From assembly GCA_947493265.1 (NCBI GenBank), contig CANLQL010000003.1, forward strand, positions 1-64,000: 64,000 nt of DNA, written 5' to 3'. This document shows, piece after piece, positions 36,469 through 45,102 of the stretch. The translations under genes were made by a program, and so were the position numbers. Position 1 is the first letter of the stretch, and each line of letters opens with the position of its first letter. Under the pieces are notes generated by a model, which was not told the DNA's origin, did not search any database, and was given only the letters and a program-made list of their open reading frames with translations. The stretch is from an uncultured Litoreibacter sp. GTDB taxonomy: Bacteria > Pseudomonadota > Alphaproteobacteria > Rhodobacterales > Rhodobacteraceae.

Positions 36469-36966
36469 ATGGCTGATGAAATCAAAACACTCGACGACCT
36501 GAACGAGGTTGTCACCACTGAGGCAAGCCCAGCGGAAGCTGTGTCTGCGGCGATCACGCGTGAGCCTCAGCGTGATGAGCTTGGTCGTTCTTATGCTACT
36601 GGCAAACGGAAAGACGCGATTGCACGTGTCTGGATCAAGCCAGGTTCCGGCAAGGTCACCGTCAACGGCAAAGAGCAGAACACGTATTTTGCGCGCCCTG
36701 TGCTGCAGATGATCCTGCGCCAGCCGTTCACAGTGTCTGGCACCGAAGATCAGTTCGACGTTATGGCAACTGTCAAAGGCGGCGGTCTGTCCGGTCAAGC
36801 TGGTGCGGTGAAGCACGGTATTTCCAAAGCGCTGCAGCTTTATGACCCATCTTTGCGTGGTGCATTGAAAGCCGCTGGCTTCCTGACACGCGACAGCCGT
36901 GTGGTTGAGCGTAAGAAATACGGTAAAGCCAAGGCCCGTAAGAGCTTCCAGTTCTCCAAACGCTAA
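36469..36966 (+). CDS. rpsI: 30S ribosomal protein S9
   Basis: A small-subunit protein, 165 residues, ending in [11 protein letters not shown], the tail that reaches the P-site tRNA. It has an N-terminal extension of about 40 acidic residues ([19 protein letters not shown]), common in alphaproteobacteria, before the conserved [14 protein letters not shown]. It is the second gene of the rplM-rpsI operon and is followed by a strong terminator. Confidence 0.98.
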   Translation: MADEIKTLDDLNEVVTTEASPAEAVSAAITREPQRDELGRSYATGKRKDAIARVWIKPGSGKVTVNGKEQNTYFARPVLQMILRQPFTVSGTEDQFDVMATVKGGGLSGQAGAVKHGISKALQLYDPSLRGALKAAGFLTRDSRVVERKKYGKAKARKSFQFSKR

Positions 36967-36990
36967 AGTCTGGACATGGAATTTTGAACA

Positions 36991-37020
36991 GGGCCGCCTT
37001 CGAGCGGCCCTTTTCTTTTT
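36991..37020 (+). terminator. rho-independent terminator
   Basis: A perfect 7-bp stem GGGCCGC (36991-36997) with GCGGCCC (37004-37010), a loop cttcga, and a T-rich tail ttttcttttt. It ends the rplM-rpsI transcript. Confidence 0.92.
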
Positions 37021-37060
37021 CGACGACCATTTTATGACGATTTCTACAGGAGGCACGCAG

Positions 37061-37696
37061 ATGTACGTCCCAAGCCATTTTGAGGAAACCCGCGCGTCAG
37101 AAATTTCGCGCATTATAGAAGAGTTCCCGCTGGCCACTTTGGTCGCGCAAACGCAGGACGGCCTTGTCGCCAACCATATCCCGCTGATGCAGGAGGTGCT
37201 GCCAGACGGTGGAGTGCGTCTGATTGGGCATATCGCCCGCAACAACCCGCTGCATGAAGACGCCTTGTCCGATGTTGAAGGTATGGCGATCTTTCGGGCC
37301 GGGGACGGGTATATCAGTCCCAACTGGTATCCGTCCAAGGCCGATCACCACAAACATGTCCCGACCTACAATTATCAGGCCGTGCATTGCTATGGGCATT
37401 TGCGCATGATTGACGACCCGAAAGTACTGCGCGGGATCGTTGGCAAGCTGACGAAACGCTTCGAGACAGAGACCAATGGCAAGCAAGCCTGGCGGATGAG
37501 CGATGCACCACGTGACTTCATGGCGCAAATGATCGACGCGATCATCGGTATTGAGATTGACGTCAGTCGTGTCGTTGCCAAATCGAAACTCAGCCAGAAC
37601 CGTGAGGCAGGGGATTTCGACAGTGTCATCGCTCATTTGGAGCAAGCAGGATCGTTGGAACTGGCGACCGCAATGGGAAATGCCCCGAAACCCTAG
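37061..37696 (+). CDS. FMN-binding PaiB-type regulator
   Basis: A 211-residue protein of the PaiB/FMN-binding negative regulator family, a split-barrel flavin fold: MYVPSHFEETRASEISRIIEEFPLATLV, ANHIPL, GHIARNNPLHED, SPNWYPSK and VPTYNYQAVHCYG. PaiB in Bacillus is linked to repression of protease and sporulation genes, but many members are flavoproteins of unknown target, and PaiA is absent here. The ATG at 37061 has aggagg 8 nt upstream; codons further up in the frame run through the rpsI terminator. Confidence 0.9.
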   Translation: MYVPSHFEETRASEISRIIEEFPLATLVAQTQDGLVANHIPLMQEVLPDGGVRLIGHIARNNPLHEDALSDVEGMAIFRAGDGYISPNWYPSKADHHKHVPTYNYQAVHCYGHLRMIDDPKVLRGIVGKLTKRFETETNGKQAWRMSDAPRDFMAQMIDAIIGIEIDVSRVVAKSKLSQNREAGDFDSVIAHLEQAGSLELATAMGNAPKP

Positions 37697-38019
37697 CTTT
37701 AGGGGCGATTCTCTGGGCTAGAAATCCCTGCCTTATTGCGGGTTCTGGCATCAAAAAATTCAGCAGAATGATGTCAGGCCCGTGGCGCAGCGGGAAAAAA
37801 GGGTAGGGCATCCCTTACCTTCGGTTTTGGAGTGCGACGACCTGAAAGGCATAATAATACATTAAAAACAATAGGATAGGACGTTTTTTCGCAAATGTGG
37901 CGGAACTTCGATGATCTCAAGACAGGGGTAGGGATCGCCTTACTTGTTCAAAGGGGGTGGTTAATAGAGATTTAATTGCAAGAGGACTGGGTGGGGGCCA
38001 CATTCTTCTGGAGGCTACC
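37697..38019 (+). promoter_or_regulatory. gene-free region with two related dyads
   Basis: A 323-nt stretch without a credible gene. Near-identical segments gggtagggcatcccttacct (37801-37820) and gggtagggatcgccttactt (37926-37945) each have dyad symmetry (GTAGG with CCTTAC). Between them are AT-rich candidate -10 sequences (ggcataataatac near 37849). The pair may be binding sites for one regulator controlling the small gene at 38020 or an RNA. A weak hairpin ccctagctttaggg follows the PaiB-like stop. Confidence 0.45.
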
Positions 38020-38205
38020 ATGCCCATCACGTTGTTGGAAAAATCTAAACTCCGCCGCACGAGCCTTTTGGCAAACCTTGCTGAGCGGAAAGACGTGAAA
38101 GCTGAACGCTCAATCGAAATTATTCTTCCTCGACTGGCGGCACGCGCAGCACAGCAAATGCCAAAGTCATCACTCACGGAACGCGAAACATTCATCGCGG
38201 CTTGA
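38020..38205 (+). CDS. small basic hypothetical protein (61 aa)
   Basis: Starts MPITLLEKSKLRRTSLLANL, with an excess of Lys/Arg and predicted helices; no known motif. Ggagg lies 5 nt before the ATG, a good ribosome site, in contrast with most small frames in this gap. An in-frame upstream GTG-like start is less well supported. It stands alone between the dyad-bearing region and an unassigned gap before hpt. Real but unknown is my best guess. Confidence 0.55.
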   Translation: MPITLLEKSKLRRTSLLANLAERKDVKAERSIEIILPRLAARAAQQMPKSSLTERETFIAA

Positions 38206-38432
38206 CACGAAGTCGCTCCCCCGGGCACTCGCTACACACTAGAACCGGGGAATACGGGGAGGCCTGTCCATGGTCGCCCAAGATGGCCAGCCAATATAAT
38301 GCTCGAAGAAAGCAATGGCGAGACACAAGGCTATCAAACCGACGAAGAGCTTAACGCGCTGTGGGGAGGGTGGGGATCTGACCCACAGCGCGGCTCTCAT
38401 CAACCAACGAAAAGACATTCCTCCAAAGACCT
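38206..38432. other. unassigned gap with a long perfect inverted repeat
   Basis: A 227-nt gap between the small gene and the hpt stop codon. It contains an 11-bp perfect inverted repeat, CGCGCTGTGGG (38355-38365) with CCCACAGCGCG (38382-38392), spaced by a 16-nt loop. It lacks a T tract on either side, so it is not a classic terminator. A short frame starting at 38299 overlaps the end of hpt and has no ribosome site. A small RNA is possible. Confidence 0.4.
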
Positions 38433-38972
38433 CTACGAAGTGAACCGCACCTTGCCAATAAACGGCAAGTTGCGGTTTCTTTGTGCGTAATCAATGCCGT
38501 AGCCTACGACAAACTCATCAGGGATTTCGAACCCTGTCCAGGTAGCTTTAATGTCGACTTCCCGGCGGGATGGCTTATCCAGCAATGCAATCGTAGCCAT
38601 TTTCTTCGGGCTACGGCTTTCCAGAAGCCGCACCACATGTGACAGCGTGAAGCCGGTATCGACGATGTCTTCCACGACCAGCACATCGCGGCCACCGATT
38701 TCGCCGCGCAGGTCTTTCAGAATGCGCACTTCGCGGGAACTTTCCATACCATCACCATAGCTGGAAGCCTCCAGAAAATCGACCTCTACCGGCAGATCCA
38801 ACTCCCGCACGAGATCGGCGATAAAGACGAAAGACCCGCGCAAAAGCCCCACCACAACCAGCTTATCCGTGTCTTCAAAATGGTCGTGAATTTCACGGGC
38901 GAGCGTTTCGATCCGGGCGGCGATTGACTTGGCCGAGATCATTTGGTCGATGACATAAGGGGGATAAGACAT
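38433..38972 (-). CDS. hpt: hypoxanthine phosphoribosyltransferase
   Basis: Salvages hypoxanthine or guanine with PRPP to IMP/GMP. The 179-residue protein has the PRPP-binding motif [14 protein letters not shown], the [19 protein letters not shown] loop, and [18 protein letters not shown] near the C-terminus. The ATG at 38972 follows gaggat by 5 nt. Codons upstream in frame would overlap the divergent START-domain gene and are rejected. Confidence 0.94.
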   Translation of the reverse strand: MSYPPYVIDQMISAKSIAARIETLAREIHDHFEDTDKLVVVGLLRGSFVFIADLVRELDLPVEVDFLEASSYGDGMESSREVRILKDLRGEIGGRDVLVVEDIVDTGFTLSHVVRLLESRSPKKMATIALLDKPSRREVDIKATWTGFEIPDEFVVGYGIDYAQRNRNLPFIGKVRFTS

Positions 38973-39036
38973 GAAATCCTCTTGAACTTTCCGGCCAACC
39001 CTACGAAACCATGTGCCAAAGTGCCATAGGACGATC

Positions 39037-39486
39037 ATGACCACCCACTCGGAAATTCGCACCCTGCCATACACGGCAGATCAGATGTACGCTTTGGTGG
39101 CAGAGGTCGACAAATATCCAGAGTTTCTGCCGTGGTGTGCAGCGGCGCGGATCAGGTCACGCGAAGCCGACGGCGCTGCCGAGGTGATGCTGGCGGATCT
39201 GGTGATTTCGTTCAAAGTGTTTCGGGAGCGTTTTGGCAGCAAGGTGATCTTGCATGCGGATGACAAAACCATCGACACGCAATATTTGGATGGACCGTTC
39301 AAGTACCTCAAAAGCACGTGGCGGTTCACGGACGTCCCTGACGGCTGCGAGGTCAATTTCTACGTCGATTTTGAGTTTAAATCCCGCATGTTACAAGGCG
39401 TTATTGGCGTGGTCTTCCACGAGGCGATGCAGCGGATCGTCAAAGCGTTTGAGGCACGGGCAGAGGCACTATACGGCCCTAAGTAA
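39037..39486 (+). CDS. COQ10/RatA-like START-domain protein
   Basis: A 149-residue polyketide-cyclase/START fold protein: [45 protein letters not shown] and [21 protein letters not shown] are the conserved parts. Bacterial members are called ubiquinone-binding COQ10 homologues or, in E. coli, RatA toxins; no antitoxin partner is seen here, so a quinone- or lipid-handling role is more likely. The ATG at 39037 follows agga; an earlier in-frame GTG adds eight poorly supported residues. Confidence 0.9.
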   Translation: MTTHSEIRTLPYTADQMYALVAEVDKYPEFLPWCAAARIRSREADGAAEVMLADLVISFKVFRERFGSKVILHADDKTIDTQYLDGPFKYLKSTWRFTDVPDGCEVNFYVDFEFKSRMLQGVIGVVFHEAMQRIVKAFEARAEALYGPK

Positions 39487-39501
39487 CAACGCCAGAAAGC
39501 G

Positions 39502-39699
39502 CTATTTCTTGTCTTTGTCCTGGGAAATCTTGTCCCGCGCGATCTTTTCTTCCTTGGTCAGTTTGTTGTTCCAAACGTTGTTGCTGAGACCAAGCTCTGC
39601 GGGCAGCGGTTTGGTCTTGCCGACACTGACCTTGCCGCCTTTGTTCAGAAACTCCTGAATAAGCGCGTCATCTGTTGTTTTCTTGGGAACATGTTTCAT
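39502..39699 (-). CDS. small conserved hypothetical protein (65 aa)
   Basis: Begins MKHVPKKTTDDALIQEFLNK and continues GGKVSVGKTKPLPAELGLSNNVWNNKLTKEEKIARDK, very Lys/Asp-rich, with no enzymatic motif. I recall near-identical short proteins in Roseobacter genomes, which supports coding, but no ribosome site stands before the ATG; an in-frame TTG at 39735 would add 12 residues. Function unknown. It is convergent with the START-domain gene. Confidence 0.65.
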   Translation of the reverse strand: MKHVPKKTTDDALIQEFLNKGGKVSVGKTKPLPAELGLSNNVWNNKLTKEEKIARDKISQDKDKK

Positions 39700-39914
39700 G
39701 GGACTGACGGTAGGCGGTGTCGGGATGGAGGGCAATGGGGATATACGGGCAAAGTGTAAATTCGCTGCACCTGCATGGCTGCTTATTGCCCAAACTTACA
39801 CATCAAGAACGGGTCGCGTTTTTTGCGTTTGATGCCCATCGTTTGATTCCCATGAAGTCGATGCGCAGCGCAAATCCCAGACAAAGAAACCCGGTTTTTA
39901 CAAGTGCTTGAGAT

Positions 39915-40427
39915 CTAGGTGCCGCAAGCGCGTGCCTCAAGGGTGACCAGCGCCTGCGCGTCCATTACCGCCGAATATGACTTGTCGCCCAACGAAAGGG
40001 TCATTGTTGTCCCGCTGATTTCATTGCCAGCAACGGTGATTTCTCGCGCTCCAATGGTATCATCAACATCGATGGTGAACGCGATGGTTTCGTCTACGCC
40101 AAGTCCCGACATGACCAACAGCGCAAGTTGATCGCCATCTGCAATTGTTGGCTGCGCGATCAGGAGCTCTGCACCAGCTGTCACTTCGAACGGTTGAAAC
40201 ACTTCGACACCCGCACCGTTGCCCGTGACGTCGAAAATCAAACCACCATCGGAGTTTGAAAAGTCAATTTCAAGTTGACCCGCACCAAGATCACAATCGC
40301 CCACATTCGTGATGACAAAGCGATCTTTCGGCGCGCCTTCGATAAATTTAACTTGAAGGTCAGCAAGAGCTGGTGACGATGCGGCCAAGGCAAGTGATAC
40401 GGTCAGTACGAAGGTCGAGGTGTTCAT
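39915..40427 (-). CDS. exported aggregation-factor-core-like protein
   Basis: A 170-residue protein with a signal peptide (MNTSTFVLTVSLALAASSPALA) and a beta-rich mature part: LQVKFIEGAPKDRFVITNVGDC, GGLIFDVTGNGAGVEVFQPFEV and AFTIDVDDTIGAREITVAG. It resembles proteins annotated aggregation factor core in Rhodobacteraceae. Likely secreted or periplasmic, with an extracellular adhesive or unknown role. Ggag lies 9 nt before the ATG. Confidence 0.75.
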   Translation of the reverse strand: MNTSTFVLTVSLALAASSPALADLQVKFIEGAPKDRFVITNVGDCDLGAGQLEIDFSNSDGGLIFDVTGNGAGVEVFQPFEVTAGAELLIAQPTIADGDQLALLVMSGLGVDETIAFTIDVDDTIGAREITVAGNEISGTTMTLSLGDKSYSAVMDAQALVTLEARACGT

Positions 40428-40616
40428 TTCTAATGCTCCGAAAACTTCTTTGATTTAAATACGGTTTAGAAGGAGCAATGGATCAATCGCGCGTCCACTA
40501 AAGATGCGGAAATTGCTTTTGGGGACGACATTTTGACCTTTAAAAACGGTAGGTCCATGCGGTGGCTTGATGCGCCCCATGCGATCCCCTGCAATTGATC
40601 GGCCAAAAGCTACTTC

Positions 40617-41264
40617 TTACAATTCCACCCCGGTTCCTTGGAGGACACCGTGTTCCATCGCGTAGCGGGTCAGGCCGGCAGTGGAATTGATGCCGAGTTT
40701 GCGTTTGATGTTCTTGCGATGGGTTTCGACCGTGTGGACAGAGATATTCAGATGCCCCGCGACATCCTTGTTGGATTTGCCCAAGGCCAGTTGCAGCAGG
40801 ATCGTCTGTTCGCGGGCTGTCAGCGTTTCACGCCCGTCGCTGGTGGCGGGGCTCAGGGACGCGCTGGCGCCGGTGCACAGATACGTCTCGCCCGCCATAA
40901 CCGTGGTGATCGCGGTATAGATTTCTTCGGTGGGCACGTCCTTGAGGATATAGCCGCGCGCCCCATGGCGCATCGCCGTGGAGACATATTCCGGCGTGTC
41001 ATGCATCGACAGGATCAAGATGCGCACGCTTGGATGCCGCTCCAGCAGAATCTCGGTGGCGGATAGCCCACCCATCTCGGGCATGTTGAGGTCCATCAGG
41101 ATGACATCCGGGGAAAGGCGGTCGAATTGTGCGATCACCTCGTTGCCGTTGGACAGTTTGCCCACGACGTCGATCTCGGGATATGTCTCCAGAATAGCCT
41201 CAATGCCATCGGCAACCATCGGATGATCATCAACAATCAGAACGCGAATTGCAGGGGCCGTCAT
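40617..41264 (-). CDS. NarL/FixJ-type response regulator
   Basis: A 215-residue regulator: an N-terminal receiver domain with phosphoacceptor D58 (VILMDLNMPEMGG), conserved Ser/Thr and Lys (LILSMHDT, ILKDVP), and a C-terminal LuxR-type helix-turn-helix (LTAREQTILLQLALGKSNKDVAGHLNISVHTVETHRKNIKRKLG). Its start overlaps the sensor kinase gene by 4 nt (ATGA), so the pair is co-translated. It probably controls the divergent TRAP operon. Confidence 0.95.
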   Translation of the reverse strand: MTAPAIRVLIVDDHPMVADGIEAILETYPEIDVVGKLSNGNEVIAQFDRLSPDVILMDLNMPEMGGLSATEILLERHPSVRILILSMHDTPEYVSTAMRHGARGYILKDVPTEEIYTAITTVMAGETYLCTGASASLSPATSDGRETLTAREQTILLQLALGKSNKDVAGHLNISVHTVETHRKNIKRKLGINSTAGLTRYAMEHGVLQGTGVEL

Positions 41265-42751
41265 GCGCTGGTCCTTTCGGGGTCCACTTGTGTTGTTTGC
41301 GTTTTCTGATCCGGCGGCAGCAGGTGGGTGAGGGGGACTGATGCCTCGATCGCGGTGCCGTCTTCGCTGGACAGGACCCGCAACGTGCCGCCCAATTGGT
41401 CAATGCGTTCCTGCATGTTGCGCAGTCCCAGCCCGGTGCTTTGGTCGCGCTTTGACCGGACCATGCCGCAGCCATTGTCCTGCATCCTCAGCGTGGCCCC
41501 TTTGCGGTGGCCGAACAGCTCCACCTTCAGCCGCGTCGCATTGGCGTGCTTTTCGATATTGGTCAGGGCCTCTTGCGCGATCCGGTAAAGGGCGATCTTG
41601 GCGTCCTTATCCAAACGGTTTCGGAACACGACCGTTTCCAGCGAGGTTTCGATCCCGGTTCGGGTGGAAAACTCGTCGGTCAGCGCTTTCAGTGCCGCGC
41701 CTAGGCCCAAATCATCCAGAACGCCGGGACGCAGCGCGGACGAGATGCGGCGCACTTCGTGGATTGCTTCATTCAAACCGTCCATCCCTTTGCTCAGGCT
41801 TTCATCGGCGTTGGGATCGCCTTTTGACACACGTTTGCGTGCCAGTTCCAACGCGTATCGCACGCCGATCAGGATTTGGCTGATACTGTCATGAAGTTCG
41901 CGGGCCACGCGTCCGCGCTCTTCCTCCTGGGTGATGAAAATCCGTTCGGTCAGGGCTTTCAATTTCGTGTCCGCCAAGCGCCGTTCGCGCAGGTTCATAA
42001 GCAGCCCGGTCACAAAGACCGCGAATAGCGCGGCGATGGTGATCAGGACGATTTGCAGGAATGTATTCTGAATACGTTCTTCGGTCTGGGCGCGGGCGGC
42101 GGCGACGGTTGATAAGACGTCATCGATGAAAACGCCGGTTCCCACGGCCCATTGCCAGCTTTGAAATCCAGCAACGTAGGTGACCATTAGCGCTTCTTCG
42201 CCGGTGGATGGCTTGGGCCACAGATACGTATGATAGCCTGCCCCGGACCGGGCTGTATCAATCAGTTGATTGACAATGGGCGTGCCTTCACTGTCGGTCA
42301 GGCCGCTCCAGTTTTTACCGATGAATTCTGTCTGTCTCGGGTGAACCAGGTTGTTGCCGTCATAGTCGTAGACAAAGAAAAACCCGTCCGAGCCATAAAT
42401 CATCGCCGAGAGAATCTGAGTGACCCGCAGTTTTGCATCCTCATCATCCGGCGAGGCATTGCCGTAGATGAAATAGAACCCGTTGCGCGCTTGGGTGACG
42501 TAGTTGCGCAGTTCTGCCTTCTTGGCTTCAATAAGCTGCGTCTCAAGCGTCCTGATCTCGGTTTCGGCCAGTTGGCGGGACTGATTGTTGACCAGAAGGG
42601 CGATCGCCGCCACCGCAAGAACAAGCGGTAACGTGGTCAAAAGAAAGACTTTTTGACCATAGCTCAGCCTGAGCCAGTCGCGGATCTTCTGCAACCTTTC
42701 GGAAATTTTCAGCGCCTCCCGTCGAGTGATAATTGCGGATTGTCCACCCAT
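41261..42751 (-). CDS. cache-domain sensor histidine kinase
   Basis: A 496-residue inner-membrane kinase. There is an N-terminal helix (about 34-54), a periplasmic single-cache sensor (about 61-225; for example GSDGFFFVYDYDGNNLVHPRQTEFIGKNW and WQWAVGTGVFIDDV), a second helix (about 230-252), a HisKA_3 dimerisation domain with H287 (RVARELHDSISQ), and a HATPase domain (ALTNIEKHANA, GLGLRNMQERI). Cache domains of this type bind small carboxylates. The start is uncertain; the ATG at 42751 lacks a ribosome site. It is divergent from a TRAP operon, and the LuxR-type regulator follows. Confidence 0.93.
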   Translation of the reverse strand: MGGQSAIITRREALKISERLQKIRDWLRLSYGQKVFLLTTLPLVLAVAAIALLVNNQSRQLAETEIRTLETQLIEAKKAELRNYVTQARNGFYFIYGNASPDDEDAKLRVTQILSAMIYGSDGFFFVYDYDGNNLVHPRQTEFIGKNWSGLTDSEGTPIVNQLIDTARSGAGYHTYLWPKPSTGEEALMVTYVAGFQSWQWAVGTGVFIDDVLSTVAAARAQTEERIQNTFLQIVLITIAALFAVFVTGLLMNLRERRLADTKLKALTERIFITQEEERGRVARELHDSISQILIGVRYALELARKRVSKGDPNADESLSKGMDGLNEAIHEVRRISSALRPGVLDDLGLGAALKALTDEFSTRTGIETSLETVVFRNRLDKDAKIALYRIAQEALTNIEKHANATRLKVELFGHRKGATLRMQDNGCGMVRSKRDQSTGLGLRNMQERIDQLGGTLRVLSSEDGTAIEASVPLTHLLPPDQKTQTTQVDPERTSA

Positions 42752-43000
42752 CAAAACCGCAAAACTCGGCCCTAGAATGTGCCAGCATTGCGGGGCCGTC
42801 AACCAAGCATCATGGGCCGCCTTGGATGCGGAAGGCGCAGCGAATGTCCAGAAAATCCCAAGAAATCGAAGAAATTGCTGCCATCTACCCGGCACTGGGT
42901 ATTCCAATACGGGTGGACGACTTCTATGGTCCGCCTACTTATCGATCTAACCTTCGTGCAAATCTCGCGCGGAGGTATGTCACTTTTGGGAGGAAACCTC

Positions 43001-44089
43001 ATGGATCGTCGTTCTTTTCTAAGAACTTCAGCACTCGGCGGGACAGCCGCAGCTGCATCTACACTGGCCGCACCAGCATACGCGCAAGGTAAGCGGACAC
43101 TGACAATGGTTACATCTTGGCCCCGCGGTTTCGCGGTTCTGGATGACGCCGCTACGTATTTCAATGAAGCCATCAATGCGATGTCCGGCGGTGATCTGAC
43201 TGTGGACAAGAAAGCACCGGGCGAGCTGGTTGGCGCGTTCGAAGTGTTTGACGCGGTGTCTTCCGGTCAAGCCGATCTGTACCACTCTGCTGACTATTAC
43301 TTCATCGGTCAGCACCCAGCTTACGCGTATTACACAGCCGTTCCTTTCGGCGCGACTGCGCAAGAGCTGACAAACTGGTACTACCACGGTGGTGGTCAGG
43401 AACTGCATGACGAGCTGGGCCAAATCTTTGGTCTGAAATCGTTCCAGGCTGGTAACTCCGGTTCCCAGTCCGGTGGTTGGTTCCGCAAGGAAATCAATTC
43501 TGCTGCTGACTTGAACGGTCTGCGCTTCCGTATGCCGGGTCTTGGCGGCAAGGTGCTTGGGAAACTGGGCGCATCTGTTCAAAACATTCCGGGCGGAGAG
43601 CTGTATCAGGCGCTGTCTTCTGGTGCTTTGGACGGTCTGGAGTGGGTTGGCCCATTCGCAGATGAGCGTGCTGGCTTCCAGGAAGTTGCGAAAATCTACT
43701 ACACAGCTGGTTTCCACGAGCCAGGCTCCGGTCTTGCTTCTGGTATGAACCTGGATGTGTGGGAAAGCCTGTCAGATGCGCATAAAGCCATCGTCGACAA
43801 TGCCGCCAAAGCGACAACGCATTGGCAGCTGGCACAGACACTGTCCAACAACGGTGCCGCTTTGGCCCGTCTGCAGGCGCAGGGCGTGAAAACGCTGCAA
43901 TTCTCTGACGATGTCTGGGATGCGTTCGGTGCAGCCTCCAAAGAGGTGATGGACGAAAACATGGGCGACGAGCTGTTTGCAAAAACACGTGCAAGCTTTG
44001 AGGCGTCCCTGGCCACAACATCCGACTGGATCCAGAAGTCTGACGGCTTCTACGTCGCACAGCGCAACCGCGTTCTGGGCAACGGCTAA
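43001..44089 (+). CDS. TRAP transporter substrate-binding protein (TakP-like)
   Basis: A periplasmic binding protein, 362 residues, exported by a twin-arginine-type signal (MDRRSFLRTSALGGTAAAA). The mature part resembles the TakP group that binds 2-oxoacids: MVTSWPRGFAVLDDAATYF, FGATAQELTNWYYHGGGQELHDE, GNSGSQSGGWFRKEI and LRFRMPGLGGKVLGKLGA, where an Arg would bind the carboxylate. Substrate is assigned by similarity only. Gggagg precedes the ATG at 43001; upstream in-frame codons are excluded by the signal peptide. A hairpin separates it from the membrane subunits. Confidence 0.92.
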   Translation: MDRRSFLRTSALGGTAAAASTLAAPAYAQGKRTLTMVTSWPRGFAVLDDAATYFNEAINAMSGGDLTVDKKAPGELVGAFEVFDAVSSGQADLYHSADYYFIGQHPAYAYYTAVPFGATAQELTNWYYHGGGQELHDELGQIFGLKSFQAGNSGSQSGGWFRKEINSAADLNGLRFRMPGLGGKVLGKLGASVQNIPGGELYQALSSGALDGLEWVGPFADERAGFQEVAKIYYTAGFHEPGSGLASGMNLDVWESLSDAHKAIVDNAAKATTHWQLAQTLSNNGAALARLQAQGVKTLQFSDDVWDAFGAASKEVMDENMGDELFAKTRASFEASLATTSDWIQKSDGFYVAQRNRVLGNG

Positions 44090-44109
44090 GCCGCAAAGGC
44101 AAGAACATC

Positions 44110-44140
44110 GCAAAGGCCCTCGAGTTTCGGGGGCCTTTGC
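44110..44140 (+). promoter_or_regulatory. intercistronic hairpin between binding protein and permease genes
   Basis: A perfect 10-bp stem GCAAAGGCCC (44110-44119) with GGGCCTTTGC (44131-44140) and an 11-nt loop, not followed by a T run. In transporter operons, such hairpins stabilise the upstream mRNA so that the binding protein is made in excess; that role is inferred. Confidence 0.75.
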
Positions 44141-44197
44141 TCAAAGACGGGATCGCGGGTACAAGAAACGCGTATCTCAGGCTAAGGGGGACATATC

Positions 44198-45091
44198 TTG
44201 GATACGATTGTCTGGTTTTTCCAAAACATCGCGATGGCGTTCTATAACTTTGGGTACGCGATCACGCATCCAAATCTGTGGTTGAACTGGTCGGATGGCC
44301 AAGCGGTCATGCGGTTCATCTATTACGGTGGCTCGGTCCAATTCTTCTTTGTCGTCTTTACCGCATTTCTTGTGCTGACAGCGGTCGGCCTCTGGCGCAA
44401 TTCCATCATGTGGGGGGTCGTGCGCGGCCTTGAGGGGTTTGCCAACACAGTCGGCCGGATCGCGGCCTGGGCTGGTCTTTTGATGGTGCTGCAACAAATC
44501 ATCATCGTCTTTATCCAACGTATTTTCGCCAAGGCCGAGATTTCCATCGGCTTCGGTGTTCCGCTCGCCTTCGATATTTCCTGGTGGGGCGAAGAACTGA
44601 AGCTTTACAATGCTTTGGTTGTCTGCCTTTGCGCGGCCTACACCTTTGTTCAAGGGGGCCATGTACGGGTCGATCTGGTCTATTCTGCGGTCAGCTACCG
44701 CACCAAGAAAGTCATCGACATGCTGGGCAGCCTGTTTTTCATGATGCCTGCTGCGGTTCTGACCTGGATGTATGGCTGGTATTTCATGTGGCGCCACCTG
44801 GTGACCCCGAAAGTGTCCGCATCTGATACCCTGCAGCGGATGGTTGAAGGAAAGTCGCGCGCGTTCAAGTGGAACGTGGAGACGATCGGCTTCTCACCAA
44901 ATGGGTTCAACGGATACTTCCTGTTCAAGGTCCTGCTATGCGCGTTCACCGCAATGATCTTCCTGCAGGCAATCGCGTTTTTCTACCGGTCCTATCTGGA
45001 GTGGAAAGAAGGCCCCGAGTCTGAGGGCAAATATCTCGACAAAGACGTGCTGGGCGATGAAGACGCCGAGCTGGTCGCAGACATACATTAA
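44198..45091 (+). CDS. TRAP transporter small permease subunit
   Basis: A 297-residue DctQ-type membrane protein with four or more helices, longer than the usual 160-220. Hydrophobic segments include FFFVVFTAFLVLTAVGLWRN, GRIAAWAGLLMVLQQIIIVFI and VIDMLGSLFFMMPAAVLTWMYGW. It starts at a TTG (44198), 7 nt after aaggggg, a good ribosome site. The extra length lies near the C-terminus. It is followed 11 nt later by the large permease gene. Confidence 0.9.
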   Translation: MDTIVWFFQNIAMAFYNFGYAITHPNLWLNWSDGQAVMRFIYYGGSVQFFFVVFTAFLVLTAVGLWRNSIMWGVVRGLEGFANTVGRIAAWAGLLMVLQQIIIVFIQRIFAKAEISIGFGVPLAFDISWWGEELKLYNALVVCLCAAYTFVQGGHVRVDLVYSAVSYRTKKVIDMLGSLFFMMPAAVLTWMYGWYFMWRHLVTPKVSASDTLQRMVEGKSRAFKWNVETIGFSPNGFNGYFLFKVLLCAFTAMIFLQAIAFFYRSYLEWKEGPESEGKYLDKDVLGDEDAELVADIH

Positions 45092-45102
45092 GGATTGAAC
45101 AG

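Noticed and set aside
38299-38490. Small frame overlapping the hpt end
   Set aside because: No ribosome site, unusual composition and overlap with the well-supported hpt C-terminus.
39037-39486. RatA toxin-antitoxin pair
   Set aside because: No RatB-like or antitoxin gene is adjacent; the protein is better described as COQ10-like.
39717-39911. Small frame between two minus-strand genes
   Set aside because: No ribosome site, no motif and atypical composition.
42779-43000. Upstream extension of the TRAP binding-protein frame
   Set aside because: Would bury a clear Tat signal peptide and its good ribosome site at 43001 inside the protein.
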